A stretch of DNA of 64,000 nucleotides from Halodesulfovibrio spirochaetisodalis (GCF_001672295.1 NZ_JXMS01000002.1:62001-126000), one strand, 5' to 3'; positions 26,730 to 34,916 are shown, counted from the first letter of the stretch. Numbers and translations are program-made. The notes: generated from the letters alone by a model not told the origin.

Positions 26730-27707
26730 ATGCAATCAGAATTAACTCGGAGAGTATTTCTTAAAAAGATAGGTCTGCTCGGGGCAGGTGTTGCTGTCTC
26801 ATCACTTGGTGTCATCAGTGTTATTTCTGCTGAATCGGAATATCCAGAAATAAGCAGGCAGTTTTTGACTATGGGCACGCTACTTCAAATTACCGTGCGC
26901 GGTATGAGCAGAGGACACGCAGAAGATGTTATTGCGGATGCATATGAAAGCGTTTTGCCTGAGGTTGAGATTCTTAATCGTCACAGTTCTGCATCGGCTC
27001 TCTCTGTCCTGAACAGCAATGGGCATCTAAAAAATCCGCCAGAGTCCTTACGTCGCGTTCTTACTAAATCGCTTGCTGTGTACAGGGGAACTCGCGGGGC
27101 ATTCAATCCGTCCGTAGCTCCTGTCGTTCAATTGTTGGAAAAAGGAATTTCTTTATCCCCATCTGACCAGCGTGATTTGCAAAAGTTACAGAACATGGAC
27201 TCAGTCACTGTATCACCACAGCACATTACACTTGGCAGTCGGGAAATGCGTCTGACTCTGGATGGAATTGGTAAAGGCTACGTGGTTGATATGCTTTCAA
27301 AGCGGCTGACTGAACTTGGTGCAGGAACCCATCTTGTGAATGCTGGTGGCGATATTGTCGCCCGCACCGCAGAAAGTTCTCAGGAACCTTGGCGTATTGG
27401 AATTCAGTCACCGGTACAGGAAGGCATAGTAAGCACTGTTTCTTTGCGCAATGCTGCCATTGCAACATCAGGCAACTATGAACAAAAATTTTCACATATC
27501 ATTCCGCATGCGGGCTTGAGCCGCCTTCCTTTGAGTACAAGTGTCGTGGCTCAGTCATGCGTAACAGCAGATGCGCTGGCTACAGCAGCTTTTGCAAATC
27601 CTGCAGCTGTGGATGCTTGTACGTTGATCGTGGATGAAACTGGAAAAATGCAGCGCAGTACTTTCTGGGTGCGGGATATTACAGAATTTGAGAATAAAAG
27701 GGGGTAG
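26730..27707 (+). CDS. ApbE-family FAD:protein FMN transferase
   Basis: This 325-residue protein is an ApbE flavin transferase, which uses FAD to attach FMN to a threonine in exported FMN-binding domains. It begins with a twin-arginine-like signal (TRRVFLKKIGLLGAG), then TMGTLLQITVRG. The catalytic core includes RGAFNPSVAPVVQL, LDGIGKGYVVDML, LVNAGGDIVA and the metal/FAD-binding AIATSGNYEQ and SCVTADALATAAF. It sits between rdhC and rdhA with 4-6 bp gaps. The SGAT motif of the adjacent RdhC is the obvious substrate. A dedicated ApbE in a dehalogenase operon supports covalent flavin in its electron pathway. Confidence 0.9.
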   Translation: MQSELTRRVFLKKIGLLGAGVAVSSLGVISVISAESEYPEISRQFLTMGTLLQITVRGMSRGHAEDVIADAYESVLPEVEILNRHSSASALSVLNSNGHLKNPPESLRRVLTKSLAVYRGTRGAFNPSVAPVVQLLEKGISLSPSDQRDLQKLQNMDSVTVSPQHITLGSREMRLTLDGIGKGYVVDMLSKRLTELGAGTHLVNAGGDIVARTAESSQEPWRIGIQSPVQEGIVSTVSLRNAAIATSGNYEQKFSHIIPHAGLSRLPLSTSVVAQSCVTADALATAAFANPAAVDACTLIVDETGKMQRSTFWVRDITEFENKRG

Positions 27708-27711
27708 AGGA

Positions 27712-29022
27712 ATGACTATGCCAAATACGAATGAAACAGTAAGCCGTCGCAGTTTTCTTAAACTGACTTCGGCAAGTGTAATGAGTGCAGCAGCGGCTGC
27801 CGCTAGTGTCGGTATGACAGCTGAAGATGTAATGGCGAAATCGTATGATGATTTCCCTGTTCCGCTTTCTAAAGACTTTGCCCCTCATTCGCAGAGAGAC
27901 TTAGTTCTTACAAGGGCTGCTGCAGGAATTAACCCTGAGCTTACAAAGATGCTTAAACAAGTTGGTAATCGTGAGCCGCAGGAGGACATTCCGGGTTATA
28001 GCCAGTTGGATAACGCTCTTACAGCGGCAAGTTGGGCAGTGCATGATGTGTTGATGCCGGGAGACTCCGCAGGAATTACGAATACCGGAGTGAACTCCTG
28101 GGACTTGTATAATAAAGATAAAAACTCGAATGCATTTCAATTTGAAAATCCGCAGCACGCTTCAATTGCAATCAAAAAAGCAGCACAAAGTTTTGGCGCG
28201 ATTAATTGCGGTATTGCACGTCGCGATGAGCGCTGGGACTATAAAGAGTTTTTCTCACCGGGAAGAGGCTCCTTTGGCTGGGAAGATTTTCCGTTTGAGC
28301 CTAAATCCGTGATCGTGATGGCTGTACCTATGGACTACCATATGATTTCTACCTCCCCAGCGTGGACTTCTTCAGGTACAGTTGGAGACGGCTATTCACG
28401 TATGGCTAAGGTGGCGACATGTATCGCACAGTTTATGCGTGGATTGGGCTACAATGCCATTTGCGCAGGTAACAGTATGGCCAACAGTGTAGCGTATGGC
28501 ATTATGGCGGGCTTGGGAGAAGGCGGACGCAACGGAGCGCTTATTATGCCGAAACATGGTCCCCGTTTCCGTATCTGCAAGGTGTATACGGACTTTGAGG
28601 GAGCGGAGTACGACAAGCCTATGACCTTTGGCGTGGCTAGTTTTTGTGAACGGTGCAAACGCTGTGCGGACGCATGTCCTTCGAAGGCTATTCCTCATGA
28701 TGACAAGCCGTCGTTCATGCCGACGTATTCGACGAATCCTGACGAGACATGGAATAACCAGAAAGGGATCTATAAATATTATAGTAACTCAAAAAAATGC
28801 CTTAAATTCTGGGGTGAGAATGGGAACGACTGTTCAAACTGTATTTCTTCTTGTCCATACAATAAACCGGACTTCTGGCATCACCGCCTAGTGGATGTTA
28901 TGAATACTATTTCTCCGGGTGCTGTGCACACCATGATGCGTGAAATGGATATTCTGTTCGGCTACGGTAAGGTTGGCGATCCAGAAAAAGTTGTTAAATT
29001 CTGGAGTACGGCAGAGTTTTAG
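27712..29022 (+). CDS. rdhA: reductive dehalogenase catalytic subunit (RdhA)
   Basis: This 436-residue protein is a corrinoid iron-sulfur reductive dehalogenase. It has a twin-arginine signal SRRSFLKLTSASVMSAAAAA, so it is exported folded. The C-terminal half carries both [4Fe-4S] motifs: CERCKRCADACPSKAIP and, about 45 residues later, the separated cysteine plus CSNCISSCPYNKP. The middle segment (FGAINCGIARRDERWDYKEF, FEPKSVIVMAVPMDY) is typical of the family. It removes halide from an organohalide as terminal electron acceptor, using cobalamin. The start is at 27712 or 27718. Last gene of the operon. Related marine deltaproteobacteria debrominate bromophenols, which I take as the likeliest substrate class without proof. 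Confidence 0.93.
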   Translation: MTMPNTNETVSRRSFLKLTSASVMSAAAAAASVGMTAEDVMAKSYDDFPVPLSKDFAPHSQRDLVLTRAAAGINPELTKMLKQVGNREPQEDIPGYSQLDNALTAASWAVHDVLMPGDSAGITNTGVNSWDLYNKDKNSNAFQFENPQHASIAIKKAAQSFGAINCGIARRDERWDYKEFFSPGRGSFGWEDFPFEPKSVIVMAVPMDYHMISTSPAWTSSGTVGDGYSRMAKVATCIAQFMRGLGYNAICAGNSMANSVAYGIMAGLGEGGRNGALIMPKHGPRFRICKVYTDFEGAEYDKPMTFGVASFCERCKRCADACPSKAIPHDDKPSFMPTYSTNPDETWNNQKGIYKYYSNSKKCLKFWGENGNDCSNCISSCPYNKPDFWHHRLVDVMNTISPGAVHTMMREMDILFGYGKVGDPEKVVKFWSTAEF

Positions 29023-29048
29023 GGCGATATGATTTACGATGGAATAAG

Positions 29049-29079
29049 AGTGCGGTGCCGATATGCGCCGCACTTTTTT
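29049..29079 (+). terminator. terminator of the rdh operon
   Basis: AGTGCGG and CCGCACT enclose a 12-nt loop and are followed by TTTTTT, 27 bp after the rdhA stop. Confidence 0.75.
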
Positions 29080-29222
29080 ATGGAGTCTGACCTCATTTAG
29101 TTGGCGTAACAGGTTCTAACAGAAACTCAGTATGGTATGAGGTATGGAACTATAAAGCCTGCAGTGCGGCATGGTGCAGTGAATACTCACGTTGCGGCGA
29201 GATAGACTCACGAAATATGATG

Positions 29223-29265
29223 TGTGAAACATATTGAGACACATATTGTGAAACACCTTGAGACA
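29223..29265. repeat. two 19-bp direct repeats at 24-bp spacing
   Basis: TGTGAAACATATTGAGACA (29223-29241) and TGTGAAACACCTTGAGACA (29247-29265) differ at two positions. The spacing puts them close to two helical turns apart, so they may be a regulator's binding sites for the purine permease 200 bp downstream. Confidence 0.5.
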
Positions 29266-29315
29266 AGCTTAGTACTCTTCTTGCGCTCAAATATGATTTA
29301 GTGCATGGAGTGCGT

Positions 29316-29338
29316 GCCGACCGCCTTGGATGGTCGGC
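29316..29338 (+). other. hairpin upstream of the purine permease
   Basis: GCCGACC and GGTCGGC form a 7-bp stem followed by TTTGCTGTTGTT. A second hairpin, GCACCTT-CTGA-AAGGTGC, lies near 29380-29396. The 29080-29467 gap may thus be a structured leader, but I do not recognise a purine riboswitch in it. Confidence 0.4.
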
Positions 29339-29467
29339 TTTGCTGTTGTTAATGAGCAGAATCGCATTTCAGGGAGCACCTTCTGAAAAGGTGCGGCAAT
29401 CTGTACAGGGACTGTACAGGACGTTGAGGTAAGGGGATGCGGCTATGCTAGTAAGGAGGATCTTGTT

Positions 29468-30781
29468 GTGAGCAAGGGATTTCTTGAGCGTATGTTCAAG
29501 CTGTCCGAGAACGGTACTACTGTAAGCACAGAAGTAACTGCGGGCCTGACTACTTTTATGACTATGGCGTACATTCTGGCTGTAAACCCTGCGATTCTCG
29601 GGGCTGCTGGAATGGACCCGGCTGCGGTGTTTACTGCATCTGCAGTGTCCGCAGTTGTTGGTACATTGATTATGGCGTTGTTTGCTAACCTGCCTTTCGC
29701 GCTTGCGCCGGGCATGGGTTTGAACGCATTTTTCGCCTACACCGTAGTTCTTACCATGGGCTACAGCTGGCAGACTGCGCTTACCGCGGTTTTCCTTGAA
29801 GGTATTATCTTTCTGATTCTTACCGGTACCAACATCCGTGAAGCAATTGTTAACAGTATTCCTGTAAACCTTAAGCGTGCGATCTCTGCTGGTATCGGCT
29901 TCTTTATCGCGCTCATCGGTTTCAAGAATGCTGGAATTGTTGTTTCTTCTAAGGCCACCCTCGTAGCAGCAGGAGACATTGCCTCCGCAGGCCCTATGGT
30001 CTGTATCATCGGTCTTATTGTTATCGGTGTGCTTTTCTCTAAAAAAATCAAGGGTGCTTTGCTCATCGGTATGTTTGTAGCTACCGTTGTAGGTATTCCT
30101 CTCGGTGTTACCGATTTAAGCACATTCAGCACCGAACACCTGTTCAGCGTACCAAGCCTGTCCCCGCTCTTTATGCAGCTGGATTTCTCCAATGTATTCT
30201 CTTTGGACATGCTCATCATCCTGTTCACATTCCTGTTCGTAGATATGTTTGATACTGTAGGCACCCTTATCGGTGTTACAGCTAAAGCGAACATGCTTGA
30301 TGAGCGTGGTCGTGTACCGAATGCAAAGCAGGCATTGTTTGCGGATGCTATCGCAACTACTGCTGGTGCATGTCTCGGTACCTCCACAGTAACCACTTTC
30401 GTAGAGAGTGCTGCTGGCGTAGCAGAAGGCGGCAGAACCGGTCTTACCGCGTTCACCACTGCAATCCTGTTTGCACTGGCTCTTCTGTTAGCTCCGTTAT
30501 TCCTCGTTATTCCGGCTCAGGCAACAGCTCCTGCTCTTATTACTGTAGGTATGTTCATGATGAGCCCGATTCGCGAAATCGATCTTGACGACTACACTGA
30601 AGCAATCCCTGCGTTCCTGTGTATCGTTATGATGCCATACACATTCAGCATCGCAGAAGGTATCATCTTCGGCCTTACTTCATTTGTAGTACTTAAACTG
30701 CTCACAGGCCGTCGTGCTGAAATTCCTAACCTTGCGTACATTCTTGTTGGTTTGTTTGTGCTGAAATTCCTGATGCACTAA
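29468..30781 (+). CDS. NCS2-family purine permease (AzgA/PbuG-like)
   Basis: This 437-residue permease starts at GTG (29468), preceded by AAGGAGG. It has about 12 membrane segments and the AzgA-like signatures TAGLTTFMTMAYILAVNPAI near the N-terminus, NLPFALAPGMGLNAFFAY in TM3, and FVDMFDTVGTLIGV in the middle. This subfamily imports hypoxanthine, guanine or adenine by proton symport. It stands alone between a structured leader region and a strong terminator. Codon use is more GC-biased than its neighbours, as for a well-expressed gene. Which purine base is carried is not readable. Confidence 0.88.
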   Translation: MSKGFLERMFKLSENGTTVSTEVTAGLTTFMTMAYILAVNPAILGAAGMDPAAVFTASAVSAVVGTLIMALFANLPFALAPGMGLNAFFAYTVVLTMGYSWQTALTAVFLEGIIFLILTGTNIREAIVNSIPVNLKRAISAGIGFFIALIGFKNAGIVVSSKATLVAAGDIASAGPMVCIIGLIVIGVLFSKKIKGALLIGMFVATVVGIPLGVTDLSTFSTEHLFSVPSLSPLFMQLDFSNVFSLDMLIILFTFLFVDMFDTVGTLIGVTAKANMLDERGRVPNAKQALFADAIATTAGACLGTSTVTTFVESAAGVAEGGRTGLTAFTTAILFALALLLAPLFLVIPAQATAPALITVGMFMMSPIREIDLDDYTEAIPAFLCIVMMPYTFSIAEGIIFGLTSFVVLKLLTGRRAEIPNLAYILVGLFVLKFLMH

Positions 30782-30806
30782 CAACTGACTTTTTTCGCTA
30801 AATAAG

Positions 30807-30837
30807 GCCCCTTGTGCTTGCACGAGGGGCTTTTTTT
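30807..30837 (+). terminator. terminator of the purine permease gene
   Basis: GCCCCTTGTGC-TT-GCACGAGGGGC forms an 11-bp stem followed by seven T. The 225 bp that follow, up to the next gene, show no further feature I can support. Confidence 0.9.
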
Positions 30838-31062
30838 GTTGGTTCTGCCATGTTGTTGACACGTAATAGAAGCAGAGAAAATGTACGAAGAGAGCACTAC
30901 CCAGCCGGCATATTGTGCGCGGTAATTTTGCACGCACTTCAGGTGATCTTCTGATATTCATATTCTGCTGGATATCTACATTCAACAGGTTGCGTTATCA
31001 TAGTTTTTTCCTGCTGATATTGGGATAGTAAAAGTAAGCTTTTTTATCGAAAGGAGTTTGCC

Positions 31063-32031
31063 ATGGCCCGTGAACTGAGCAGTAAATTCATGAATGACTT
31101 GCACGAGAACGGCCCTATGTATCCGTTCCTTGAGTTTGTTCGAAAGGATACTTCGCTGGATATGCAGATCCGGTCGGACGAAGTCCATATTTATTACAGA
31201 GGAATTGCGTTGCTGATTGTCCGGCTGCGGGCTGGTAAATACGATATGCTGTTTAATCAGAATTATCTGACGAAAAGCTATCATGTGGAAATGCCTAGCG
31301 TGGATAATACGCTCATGAATGATCCAGAGCGTTGGGTAGGTATTTTCGCAGAGTTGAAAACCTGTATTGATGTGTACTTGTCCTGCAATGAAAAAACTGT
31401 CTACTCCTGTGAAGAACAGGTTGTGGTAAAAGACTTTTTGCAAACAGCAATGCGCGAGAACAACTATTCTGCCGTTGCGCCGAGGACTGATTACCATATT
31501 ACGGATATTGATTGCCAAAGTTCGTTTTCTACGGGCGCGGTTGTTCGTTTTGATATGCTCGGGTTGTATCTTCCAACAGCCATAGGGGCAGAAATTGAAC
31601 CGGATCCTGCATTGGCAATTTTCTCTATGCGTTTTGGTGCCATGAACTTGATCGGGCCATATGGTGTAATTCCGTTTCTTGAGAAGATGTATAAGCTTGT
31701 AGAAGGCACCCACGCTATGACAGAGCTGGCAGCAGAGGTGGAAAATGTATTCTATCAGCGAAAACAGTTGCTACTTCCGGGAAGTCAGGTTGGAGATAAG
31801 AACGGGCTGAGCAGTATTGTTGGCAGAAAGCCGCATCTTGTGATCAACTTGGCTAATCAGGAACCTCAGGGCGCACATCTGCGAGAGCTTATGGACTCTA
31901 AACAGCTACGTAGTGTCGTTGGCTTATTAAGCGATGCCGTGGATGTGAAGTTTGTCCATGCCCGTATGACTGGATACGGTATCTATAGAAAATGCCTCTA
32001 CTCTATAGAGGAAGTGGGTAAGGTGTTGTGA
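31063..32031 (+). CDS. conserved-looking cytoplasmic protein of unknown function
   Basis: This 322-residue soluble protein has a good AAAGGAG site before ATG 31063, and its own terminator. There is no signal peptide or membrane segment. Visible pieces include an N-terminal acidic/basic mix with LLIVRLRAGKYDMLFNQNY, a middle FDMLGLYLPTAIGAEIEPDPALAIF and a C-terminal GIYRKCLYSIEEVG. It is moderately rich in charged residues and has no nucleotide-binding or metal motif that I recognise. Monocistronic. I cannot assign a family. Confidence 0.65.
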   Translation: MARELSSKFMNDLHENGPMYPFLEFVRKDTSLDMQIRSDEVHIYYRGIALLIVRLRAGKYDMLFNQNYLTKSYHVEMPSVDNTLMNDPERWVGIFAELKTCIDVYLSCNEKTVYSCEEQVVVKDFLQTAMRENNYSAVAPRTDYHITDIDCQSSFSTGAVVRFDMLGLYLPTAIGAEIEPDPALAIFSMRFGAMNLIGPYGVIPFLEKMYKLVEGTHAMTELAAEVENVFYQRKQLLLPGSQVGDKNGLSSIVGRKPHLVINLANQEPQGAHLRELMDSKQLRSVVGLLSDAVDVKFVHARMTGYGIYRKCLYSIEEVGKVL

Positions 32032-32064
32032 TACAGTTTGTACCACTGTTAAATAAAATTTTTG

Positions 32065-32096
32065 AAAAACCTCTGCAATATCGCGGAGGTTTTTTT
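32065..32096 (+). terminator. terminator after the 31063 gene
   Basis: AAACCTCTGC and GCGGAGGTTT pair with one internal mismatch around AATATC and are followed by a T-run. Confidence 0.85.
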
Positions 32097-32246
32097 GTTA
32101 GTGAGTGCTAATCTGATAGGTTTTTGTAGAGAGCTATGGACATAATTGTTCGCAGCAAGCTAATATCTTCATGAGTTTTTATTGAAATGGAGCCATAGTC
32201 TTGCATGGCAAAGCATTGAATGCATAACGCTGGAGAGCGGTGAAAC

Positions 32247-32951
32247 ATGCTGAAACCCGATGCGGAAATTACACAGAAGATAACTTCTGTTGTAAAAAGA
32301 AAATATAAAAACGTAGCAGAATCACTCACTAATCAGTTTAGATATCCAACGGGAAAAGAAGGACTACAAGGACTTGGGTACCCCGAAGAACTGATTGAAG
32401 TACTGCCTGACGATGTGGCAAAGTGGTACTGTGGGGTAGGAAATCCTCTTTCGCTCAGCCCAATTGAATCTGGAGAAAACGTTCTGGATTTGGGATGTGG
32501 TGCTGGTGTGGACAGCATTTTGGCTGCTAAATTGGTTGAACCGTTAGGAAGTGTTGTGGGCGTCGATTTGTCAGAAGAAATGATAGAACGTGCTCTGCGC
32601 AACAAAGAGCTTGCTGAGGCATCCAACGTAACATTTCAGACAGTGGACGATACCGAATTACCCTTTGAAGACGGTCAATTTGATGTTGTTACAACCAATG
32701 CCATGTTGAATCTGGTTGTTGATAAAGTTCGGATGATACAAGAGGTATTCAGGGTTTTGAAAAAAGGTGGCCGGTTCCATATTGCTGATCAGATTCTCGT
32801 TGGTGAAGCAATGTCTCAGGAACAGGCTGTTGAAAGCTGGTTTAAATGACAAGGTGGAGCCATACCGGAAACGGAGTTTCTGGCACTACTTAACGAAACA
32901 GGCTTTACCAGTGTAACCAAGGTTGCGGAAACGGGCTGGAAAAGCTCTGAT
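32247..32951 (+). CDS. ArsM-like SAM methyltransferase, probable selenoprotein (Sec at residue 201)
   Basis: This methyltransferase has YCGVGNPLSLSPIESGENVL and the SAM-binding LDLGCGAGVDSILAAK, then GVDLSEEMIERA, FDVVTTNAMLNLV and FRVLKKGGRFHIAD, all typical of arsenite-methyltransferase relatives. The frame meets TGA at 32847-32849 after ESWFK, yet coding sense continues: QGGAIPETEFLALLNETGF. In relatives the corresponding motif is W-x-x-C-x-x-G-A, with a conserved cysteine exactly where the TGA falls. A hairpin suited to a bacterial SECIS follows. I therefore read the TGA as selenocysteine, giving 234 residues to the TGA at 32949. A further oddity: near the end the frame slips, and reading one base on from 32944 gives the expected tail SSDVTMGMLFFAVK to 32988. 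It could be a decaying gene; I favour a selenoprotein. Confidence 0.65.
32865..32883 (+). promoter_or_regulatory. candidate bacterial SECIS hairpin
   Basis: CCGGAAAC, loop GGA, and GTTTCTGG form an 8-bp stem with one G-U pair. The loop begins 24 nt after the TGA and starts with G, which fits the usual bacterial SECIS geometry (loop 16-37 nt downstream with an early G). Flanking bases can extend the stem imperfectly (GCCA with TGGC, alternative pairing). Confidence 0.55.
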
Positions 32952-32996
32952 GTAACAATGGGGATGTTGTTTTTTGCTGTAAAGTAAACACGATGA

Positions 32997-33029
32997 AAGG
33001 ATGAGCAAACTGCTCATCCTTTTTTTAAT
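32997..33029. terminator. shared bidirectional terminator
   Basis: AAAGGATGAGCA-AAC-TGCTCATCCTTT is a perfect 12-bp stem followed by T-run on the plus strand. It lies between the convergent methyltransferase and secreted-protein genes and overlaps the latter's stop codon. Confidence 0.85.
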
Positions 33030-33687
33030 CATCAAAGCGCAGGATTACACCACCAGAATATTGAGGAAGCGGTTGATAAAATTCTTTTGACGGGAGTACT
33101 GTCAGTACATCGTTTTCTAACGAGATTGTTCCGGCAAATTTAATTCCTAGCGGCAGAGAACCTATGAGTGTCAACGTTGGCAAAACAACAGGGGTTACTT
33201 CCTCTTTAAAGGAAATTTCTTCTGAGTCTGTATAGATAAAAAAGAGTAGGGTATGAAAAATTCCTGAGCCGCCAGCCGTCGACATTGTATGAACAACCTG
33301 AATACCTGTTGTTGTTGCTCCCACGAAAATATACCCAAATTCTGACTCACTTTTTGTATAGTACACAAACGGCATTGCCTGCGAACTACGTACACGTACT
33401 TCACTGAAAAACTGGTTGCTGATGTTGGCGTTATGGACGTTTACAGAAATAATCTGGCTTCCGTTATCTGAGAGAGGGCCTTGCATTTCTTCCACTATTC
33501 TGGGGTTGATGAATTCTTCTTTATGGAAAGTGTAGGTGGCATTTTGCCATTGTGGAGAAATAGCCCATTCATGAGAAAGCACTTTCTCAACAGGTGGAGG
33601 AAGTGTTTTTTCTGCGGCATAGGAGTAAAATACAATTGTTCCTGCGAGAAGCAGCATTACTGCCAGTGAGTGTATGGTACGTGTCAT
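33025..33687 (-). CDS. secreted protein of unknown function
   Basis: This 220-residue protein has an N-terminal signal segment (SLAVMLLLAGTIVFYSYAAE) and a mature part rich in beta-type sequence: FFSEVRVRSSQAMPFVYYTKSE, FGYIFVGATTTGIQVVHTMST and LPTLTLIGSLPLGIKFAGTI. No cysteines are present in the mature protein. It follows the oxidoreductase gene by 23 bp in the same direction, so the two may be co-transcribed. I do not recognise the family. Confidence 0.65.
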   Translation of the reverse strand: MTRTIHSLAVMLLLAGTIVFYSYAAEKTLPPPVEKVLSHEWAISPQWQNATYTFHKEEFINPRIVEEMQGPLSDNGSQIISVNVHNANISNQFFSEVRVRSSQAMPFVYYTKSESEFGYIFVGATTTGIQVVHTMSTAGGSGIFHTLLFFIYTDSEEISFKEEVTPVVLPTLTLIGSLPLGIKFAGTISLENDVLTVLPSKEFYQPLPQYSGGVILRFDD

Positions 33688-33710
33688 AATATCCTCCTGA
33701 TATTGTGCTG

Positions 33711-34703
33711 CTAAGCGATAGTAATAACCTGTTTGCCTTTGATGTGCCCTTGAAGCTGGGTATGCATTGCATTGGTGACAGCCGTATCCGTGAAGGGGAT
33801 TTCCGTTACAGGTAGCGGGCGGATAGTCCCTTTGGCTATTGCGGAGAACATTTCAGTACCCATGTTTGCGAGGCGTTGTTGTGCTTCAAAGTTACCTGAT
33901 GTGTATGCACCTCCAAGCGCGATAACATGTATGGTAGGTGCGACTCTGAAAATATCTGCGTCGTTTCCATGTGGTATGCCGAGAAGGCTTGCGTACTGTC
34001 CTTCATGCTTGAGAAGGGAGATATTGCGAGGGGAAGCGCTGTACCCTACAGTATCAAGAACTGCATCCAGCCTTTCATTATCATTGGCATGGAGGATTTC
34101 TTTTTCCAGCTGTGGATGTTTGTAATTAAGGATGTGGTCTGCACCAAGAGCTGCTACGTAGCCATAGTTTTTTGGTGAGCATGTTGTAATGACACGTAGT
34201 TTACGCATCTTGGCTATTTGGATGGCAAATCCTCCAACTCCGCCTGAACCTGCCTCGATGAGTATGCTCATACCTGCTTTGAGATTGAGTCTGTGGGTCA
34301 GGCTAAGCCATGCAGTCATTCCTGCGCAGGGAACAGATGCAGCTATACTGGCTGGAAGTTCTTCAGGGATTTTAAAGAGTACATGCTCTGGTAGTTCGAT
34401 GTATGTGGCAAATGCACCGCCGCAGATAACATTCCCATGCCATGCGACACGGTCGCCTGTTCCAACCAGAGAAACATCTTCTCCTACCTGAACGATCTCT
34501 CCTGCTCCATCAAGACCGGGGATAAACGGCAGTCTCCATTGCGGATGACCTGCAATGGCCAACTTGGCATCAACAGGATTTATTCCAGCCGCATGGATTT
34601 TAATGATGACATGCCGTGGAGCCGGTTCGGGAACATCTGTTATTCCCTTAGTAAGATAAAAATTTTTACCAATATCTTTGAGGTAGAGTGCGGTTTTCTG
34701 CAT
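33711..34703 (-). CDS. quinone-oxidoreductase-type MDR dehydrogenase
   Basis: This 330-residue enzyme belongs to the medium-chain dehydrogenase/reductase superfamily, quinone oxidoreductase branch. The N-terminal GroES-like part has HAAGINPVDAKLA and PFIPGLDGAGEIVQVG; the NADPH-binding motif is AGSGGVGGFAIQIAK. The zinc-binding cysteine cluster of alcohol dehydrogenases is absent, as expected. It reduces quinones or activated alkenes with NAD(P)H. The ATG has AGGAG, and a perfect small palindrome 17 bp upstream suggests control by a TetR-like repressor not present nearby. Substrate unknown. Confidence 0.85.
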   Translation of the reverse strand: MQKTALYLKDIGKNFYLTKGITDVPEPAPRHVIIKIHAAGINPVDAKLAIAGHPQWRLPFIPGLDGAGEIVQVGEDVSLVGTGDRVAWHGNVICGGAFATYIELPEHVLFKIPEELPASIAASVPCAGMTAWLSLTHRLNLKAGMSILIEAGSGGVGGFAIQIAKMRKLRVITTCSPKNYGYVAALGADHILNYKHPQLEKEILHANDNERLDAVLDTVGYSASPRNISLLKHEGQYASLLGIPHGNDADIFRVAPTIHVIALGGAYTSGNFEAQQRLANMGTEMFSAIAKGTIRPLPVTEIPFTDTAVTNAMHTQLQGHIKGKQVITIA

Positions 34704-34720
34704 GAAATACTCCTGCGCGC

Positions 34721-34737
34721 TAACGTATGTAACGTTA
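34721..34737. promoter_or_regulatory. palindromic operator before the MDR oxidoreductase
   Basis: TAACGTATGTAACGTTA has exact 6-bp arms TAACGT/ACGTTA around a 5-bp centre, 17 bp upstream of the start codon. Such sites are typical for TetR/AcrR repressors. Confidence 0.5.
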
Positions 34738-34754
34738 AGAATATTGGGTATAGT

Positions 34755-34916
34755 ATGCGCTGCCGAACGGGATTGTGCCAGTATTCATATGCAGACGGAG
34801 TGAAATTGCCCTCGATTACTTTGTTAGAGCAGGCATTGCGGGAGGCGTGCAGGCGTTTGTCCGGCACTAAGAATTTATTGATTGGCTATTCCCAATATTC
34901 TGGTGTGAAAACATAA
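34755..34916 (+). CDS. possible 53-residue small protein
   Basis: An open frame (MRCRTGLCQYSYADGVKLPS...) ends in YSQYSGVKT directly at a very strong terminator, which argues for a transcript here. The central part LLEQALREACRRLSGTKNLL looks like an amphipathic helix. The ribosome site is weak (TTGGGTA), so translation is uncertain. The stretch could instead be a non-coding small RNA. No family recognised. Confidence 0.35.
   Translation: MRCRTGLCQYSYADGVKLPSITLLEQALREACRRLSGTKNLLIGYSQYSGVKT

Noticed and set aside
29761-30459. Minus-strand 232-codon frame opposite the purine permease
   Set aside because: Antisense shadow created by the GC-biased codons of the permease gene.
30982-31713. Minus-strand 243-codon frame opposite the 31063 gene
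   Set aside because: The plus-strand gene has a strong ribosome site and its own terminator; the minus frame has neither.
32939-32945. Programmed -1 frameshift on the A-rich run in the methyltransferase
   Set aside because: A -1 shift there reaches a TAA within four codons and does not give the family tail; a +1 offset would be needed, so an indel is likelier.
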